From NCBI GenBank assembly GCA_963756185.1, contig CAVWMS010000001.1:992001-1056000 (forward strand): a stretch of 64,000 nucleotides of DNA, in the 5' to 3' direction. The notes under the pieces were generated by a model. That model was not told the DNA's origin and made no database searches. It saw only the letters and a list, made by a program, of their open reading frames with translations. Both the position numbers and the translations under genes were made by a program. Positions 61,723 through 64,000 of the stretch are shown in pieces. Position 1 is the first letter of the stretch. Each line of letters opens with the position of its first letter. The DNA is from DATAXI01 sp963756185. Its GTDB lineage: Bacteria; Verrucomicrobiota; Verrucomicrobiia; Chthoniobacterales; Chthoniobacteraceae.

Positions 61723-61938
61723 TTTAACCCGAACTCCGAAGTTGATCGGGGCGATCTGGCGCAATCTGCTGGCCGCGAGTGCCATTCGTCGGACCTCACC
61801 GTATCTTTCAGATACGCTTCGGCTCGCCCGCCCGCCGACCACCACGGTTCCCTTCCTCCTCCTCGGTCCTCCTCATGTCATCGCGACTCAGCATCTTGCA
61901 CCATCTCATCCCCTCCAACATCGGAGTTCGGGTTTAAA
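61723..61938. mobile_element. MITE-like element with terminal inverted repeats
   Basis: Inverted arms TTTAACCCGAACTCCGAAG (61723-61744) and CTCCGA/GTTCGGGTTTAAA-type sequence (61916-61938) match over about 22 bp with one mismatch and one indel. They enclose about 170 bp with no transposase. No target-site duplication is clear. The gap 61706-62057 contains this element and no gene; the rest is non-repetitive. Confidence 0.6.
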
Positions 61939-62057
61939 GAATAACGTAGCCGTGGATTCCGGGAGTCAGCGGCGGGTTCATGCAAAAGTTAAGGAGCAAG
62001 TGCAAGTACACGCCGGCGCGCGGGTGAGGCGCCAGCGGCTACATTGCACTTGAAACG

Positions 62058-63359
62058 CTATTGCGGCGCGCCGTTGATGTTGGTCGAATTGGTGGCGGTG
62101 AATTTCGGGCCGGAGGTGTTGCTGACGGTCACGTTGTTGAAGGTGATGTTGTCCGCGTGATCCACCGTTACGCCGGCTTTCGAATTGAAGGTGCAATTAT
62201 CGAACACAACATCGGAAACCGGCATGGCCGGCAGGCCGGCGATCTCGATGGCTTTGCCGGCGCCGCCGGTGCAGTTGATATTCTCGCAATGGATATTCTT
62301 CAGCGTGGGCGGCACGGGCGCGGCCTGGCCGTCGTTGTTGGTGTTATACGCGGTCGTGATGCGAACGGCGACGCGGACATTGGCCAGGGTGTCGTTGCTG
62401 AAGGTCACGTTCTGGACCGTGCCGCCGCGGCCGGCGCTCGATTTGATGTCCAGCCCCTCCCACGAGGTGTGGCTGATGTTGCAATTCGAGACGGTCACGT
62501 CACTTACGCCGCCCGACATCTCGCTGCCGATGACGATGCCGCCCATCGAGTTATCGACAATGCAATGATCCACGAGCACGTGCTCGGTCGGTTTGGCGAT
62601 GGTGTAACCTTCCATGTTCTTGCCGGATTTGATCGCGATGGAATCGTCGCCGGTATGGAAGTAACAGTTGGTGATCTTGACGTTGGTGGAGGAATCGGGA
62701 TCGATGCCATCGCCGTTTGCGATGCGGTTGGATGGATTGCGCGAAACGACTTTCAAATGATCGAATATCAAGTTATCGCTGTAAATGGGATGGATGGTCC
62801 ATGCCGGGCCATAACTTACGGTAAGATTTTCGACCGTGATATTCTGGGCGTTCATCATGCAGATGGCGCGGCCGCGGGTGCGATTGCCCGATTTTTTCTT
62901 TTCAGCGGCGCCGAGCTCGAGGCCGGAGGCGTCAATGGTTCCCTTGCCGGTGATGACGACGTTGGTGATGTTATAAGGTCCCTGGCGGTCGCGTTTGCCG
63001 AGCGTGAGCAGGCTGGCGTAGCAATTCAGCTCCCAGCCCTCGTAGCGGCAGGGGATCATGGGGTAGTCGGCCAGGTTGGTGCTTCCCTTGAGCACGCCGT
63101 CGATCTGGAGGGTCATGTTGCTTTTGAGGAACAACGCGCCGCTGACAAAGGTGTGGTCGGCGGGGAGAAGAACCGTGTCGCCCGGCATGCAGCCGTCGAT
63201 GGCGGACTGGATCGCCTTGGTATCGACCGTTGCGCCGTCGCCGGCGGCGCCGCTTTGAGTTACGTCAATAACCGTGCCTGCATAAGTGGATGGGGCAGCG
63301 ATGAACGCGGAGAAAAGGGCCGCGAGGATTTGGGATCTCACAAGGGGATGGGGATGCAT
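62058..63359 (-). CDS. Secreted GH28-family glycoside hydrolase (pectinase-like)
   Basis: The 433-residue protein has a signal peptide (about residues 1-27) and a right-handed beta-helix with the GH28 features: DGIDPDSSTNVKITNCYF, HTGDDSIAIKSG with the catalytic Asp pair, and GGIVIGSEMSGGV. The fourth motif reads LDIKSSAGRGG where most members have RIK, so the key Arg is changed to Asp. Family members hydrolyse polygalacturonan or related pectin parts. The changed residue may alter specificity or activity. Confidence 0.85.
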   Translation of the reverse strand: MHPHPLVRSQILAALFSAFIAAPSTYAGTVIDVTQSGAAGDGATVDTKAIQSAIDGCMPGDTVLLPADHTFVSGALFLKSNMTLQIDGVLKGSTNLADYPMIPCRYEGWELNCYASLLTLGKRDRQGPYNITNVVITGKGTIDASGLELGAAEKKKSGNRTRGRAICMMNAQNITVENLTVSYGPAWTIHPIYSDNLIFDHLKVVSRNPSNRIANGDGIDPDSSTNVKITNCYFHTGDDSIAIKSGKNMEGYTIAKPTEHVLVDHCIVDNSMGGIVIGSEMSGGVSDVTVSNCNISHTSWEGLDIKSSAGRGGTVQNVTFSNDTLANVRVAVRITTAYNTNNDGQAAPVPPTLKNIHCENINCTGGAGKAIEIAGLPAMPVSDVVFDNCTFNSKAGVTVDHADNITFNNVTVSNTSGPKFTATNSTNINGAPQ

Positions 63360-63382
63360 GGGGGAGCATGCTACAAGGGGCG

Positions 63383-63415
63383 ATTGATAATTGCTAATCT
63401 AAAATTGCTAATTGA
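63383..63415. repeat. Exact second copy of a 33-bp repeat
   Basis: The 33-base sequence starting ATTGATAATTGCTAATC is identical to 55971-56003. The rest of the 285-bp gap 63360-63644 shows no gene. Confidence 0.95.
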
Positions 63416-63644
63416 AGCCGATGCGTTTTCGCGCGAAACGGCGGCCCCTGCCCCGAGGTGGCCGCGGTCGAGCGGCGCTTGGGGCCGGGAACATGTCGAT
63501 GTCCTTGGGCATTTCCGCCGGGGAGAAAACGATCGCGTTACTCCTTTGGCGTATGAAAAAACGATCCATCCGGGAAATTCCGGTTACCAGACAGAAATGA
63601 CAAAACCGTGACAATTCCGGACTGACAACGTTTTACATGCGATT

Positions 63645-64000
63645 ATGAGCTCGAAAACTCCGTTTGGATTAAAGCTCGCGATCATAGTCGCCAGCTTCGC
63701 GATGTTCCCCGCCCTTTCGGCCTTCGGGGATATGAAGTTTGATGAGTTGCTGAAGCAGATCCCGCCATTTGTTCAACCAGGGAAAATTCTGATGTTCAAA
63801 TGTGCGTACACAAACGTCACGCACCTCGGCGAGCCGGATGGTGACGGCTGGCAGAAATGTGACGATTTGGAATGTTGCTTTTGCGACGCACAATCCGGCA
63901 AATTTTCAGTCAATTATAATCAAATGGCAGACCGAAGTGGCTCCGGTGACACGGCAATCTCCAACATAAGCGACTATTTTGGTGGTGAATGGCTTCTGGT
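63645..64000 (+). CDS. Secreted protein, 3'-partial
   Basis: The frame from ATG 63645 is open to the window edge. The product begins with a signal peptide (MSSKTPFGLKLAIIVASFAMFPALSAFG) and continues with MKFDELLKQIPPFVQPGKIL. A later CDDLECCFCDA gives four Cys in a short span, which suggests disulfides or metal binding. The codons are lower in GC than the rest of the window. No family is recognised from this part. Confidence 0.7.
   Translation, partial: MSSKTPFGLKLAIIVASFAMFPALSAFGDMKFDELLKQIPPFVQPGKILMFKCAYTNVTHLGEPDGDGWQKCDDLECCFCDAQSGKFSVNYNQMADRSGSGDTAISNISDYFGGEWLL

Noticed and set aside
61453..61845. Minus-strand ORF of about 130 codons opposite the Rieske gene and MITE
   Set aside because: It crosses the Rieske coding region and one inverted arm, and its composition is that of a shadow frame in GC-rich DNA.

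Overview
The window is high-GC, gene-dense bacterial chromosome. It looks like a Gram-negative member of the Planctomycetota-Verrucomicrobiota-Chlamydiota group, and Verrucomicrobiota is my best guess. The reasons are: LPS sugar genes (heptose kinase and phosphatase, a Kdo activation gene), a TonB/ExbB/ExbD set, pseudopilin and GspF genes, a tyrA-aroA-cmk-plsC order, a GYF/DUF4190 membrane protein, and intergenic repeats rich in TTCGAA or GCTGATT. The taxonomic call is inference. No rRNA, tRNA, CRISPR array or complete transposon is visible.

Layout. 0-5 kb: the 3' part of a type I pullulanase, then small membrane or secreted unknowns. 5-11.4 kb: a deoxyhypusine-synthase-like gene coupled to heptose kinase and gmhB, then ferritin and sufT, a heavily frameshifted kdsB, and pyrG. 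11.4-14 kb: pseudopilin, a shortened GspF-like protein and a full GspF. 14-16.3 kb: a FUSC-type membrane protein in two overlapping frames. 16.3-23 kb: a signalling island built from Roadblock domains, an MglA-type GTPase, a REC-PATAN-Roadblock protein and a hybrid histidine kinase. 24-26 kb: rplI and dnaB. 27.2-32.1 kb: repeats, then four two-component genes in a row. 32-37.5 kb: glycosyltransferase, L,D-transpeptidase, short-chain dehydrogenase, beta-helix and WD40 secreted proteins. 37.5-46 kb: two biosynthetic operons on the minus strand, tyrA-aroA-cmk-plsC and purF-purM-hydrolase. 45.6-49.2 kb: polyphosphate genes ppk2, sixA and ppk1. 49.3-55.2 kb: a 1258-residue hybrid kinase and a secreted CAP-domain protein. 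56-59 kb: tonB-exbB-exbD-def, each overlapping the next by ATGA. 59-64 kb: PadR regulator pair, small ORFs, a Rieske lipoprotein, a GH28 pectinase-like protein, several repeats, and a partial secreted gene at the end.

Two properties run through the window. First, many otherwise intact genes, including housekeeping genes (rplI, purM, ppk1, kdsB), carry single-base frame breaks, often in or beside short C, G or T runs. The codons on both sides are undamaged, so unpolished sequence is more likely than gene decay. Second, gene-free gaps are filled with related short repeats and hairpin elements, some of which recur up to 50 kb apart.

The most interesting candidate for a little-described system is the 16.6-23.0 kb GTPase/Roadblock/two-component cluster. 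It includes a 497-residue protein in which a duplicated domain I do not recognise precedes a Roadblock domain.
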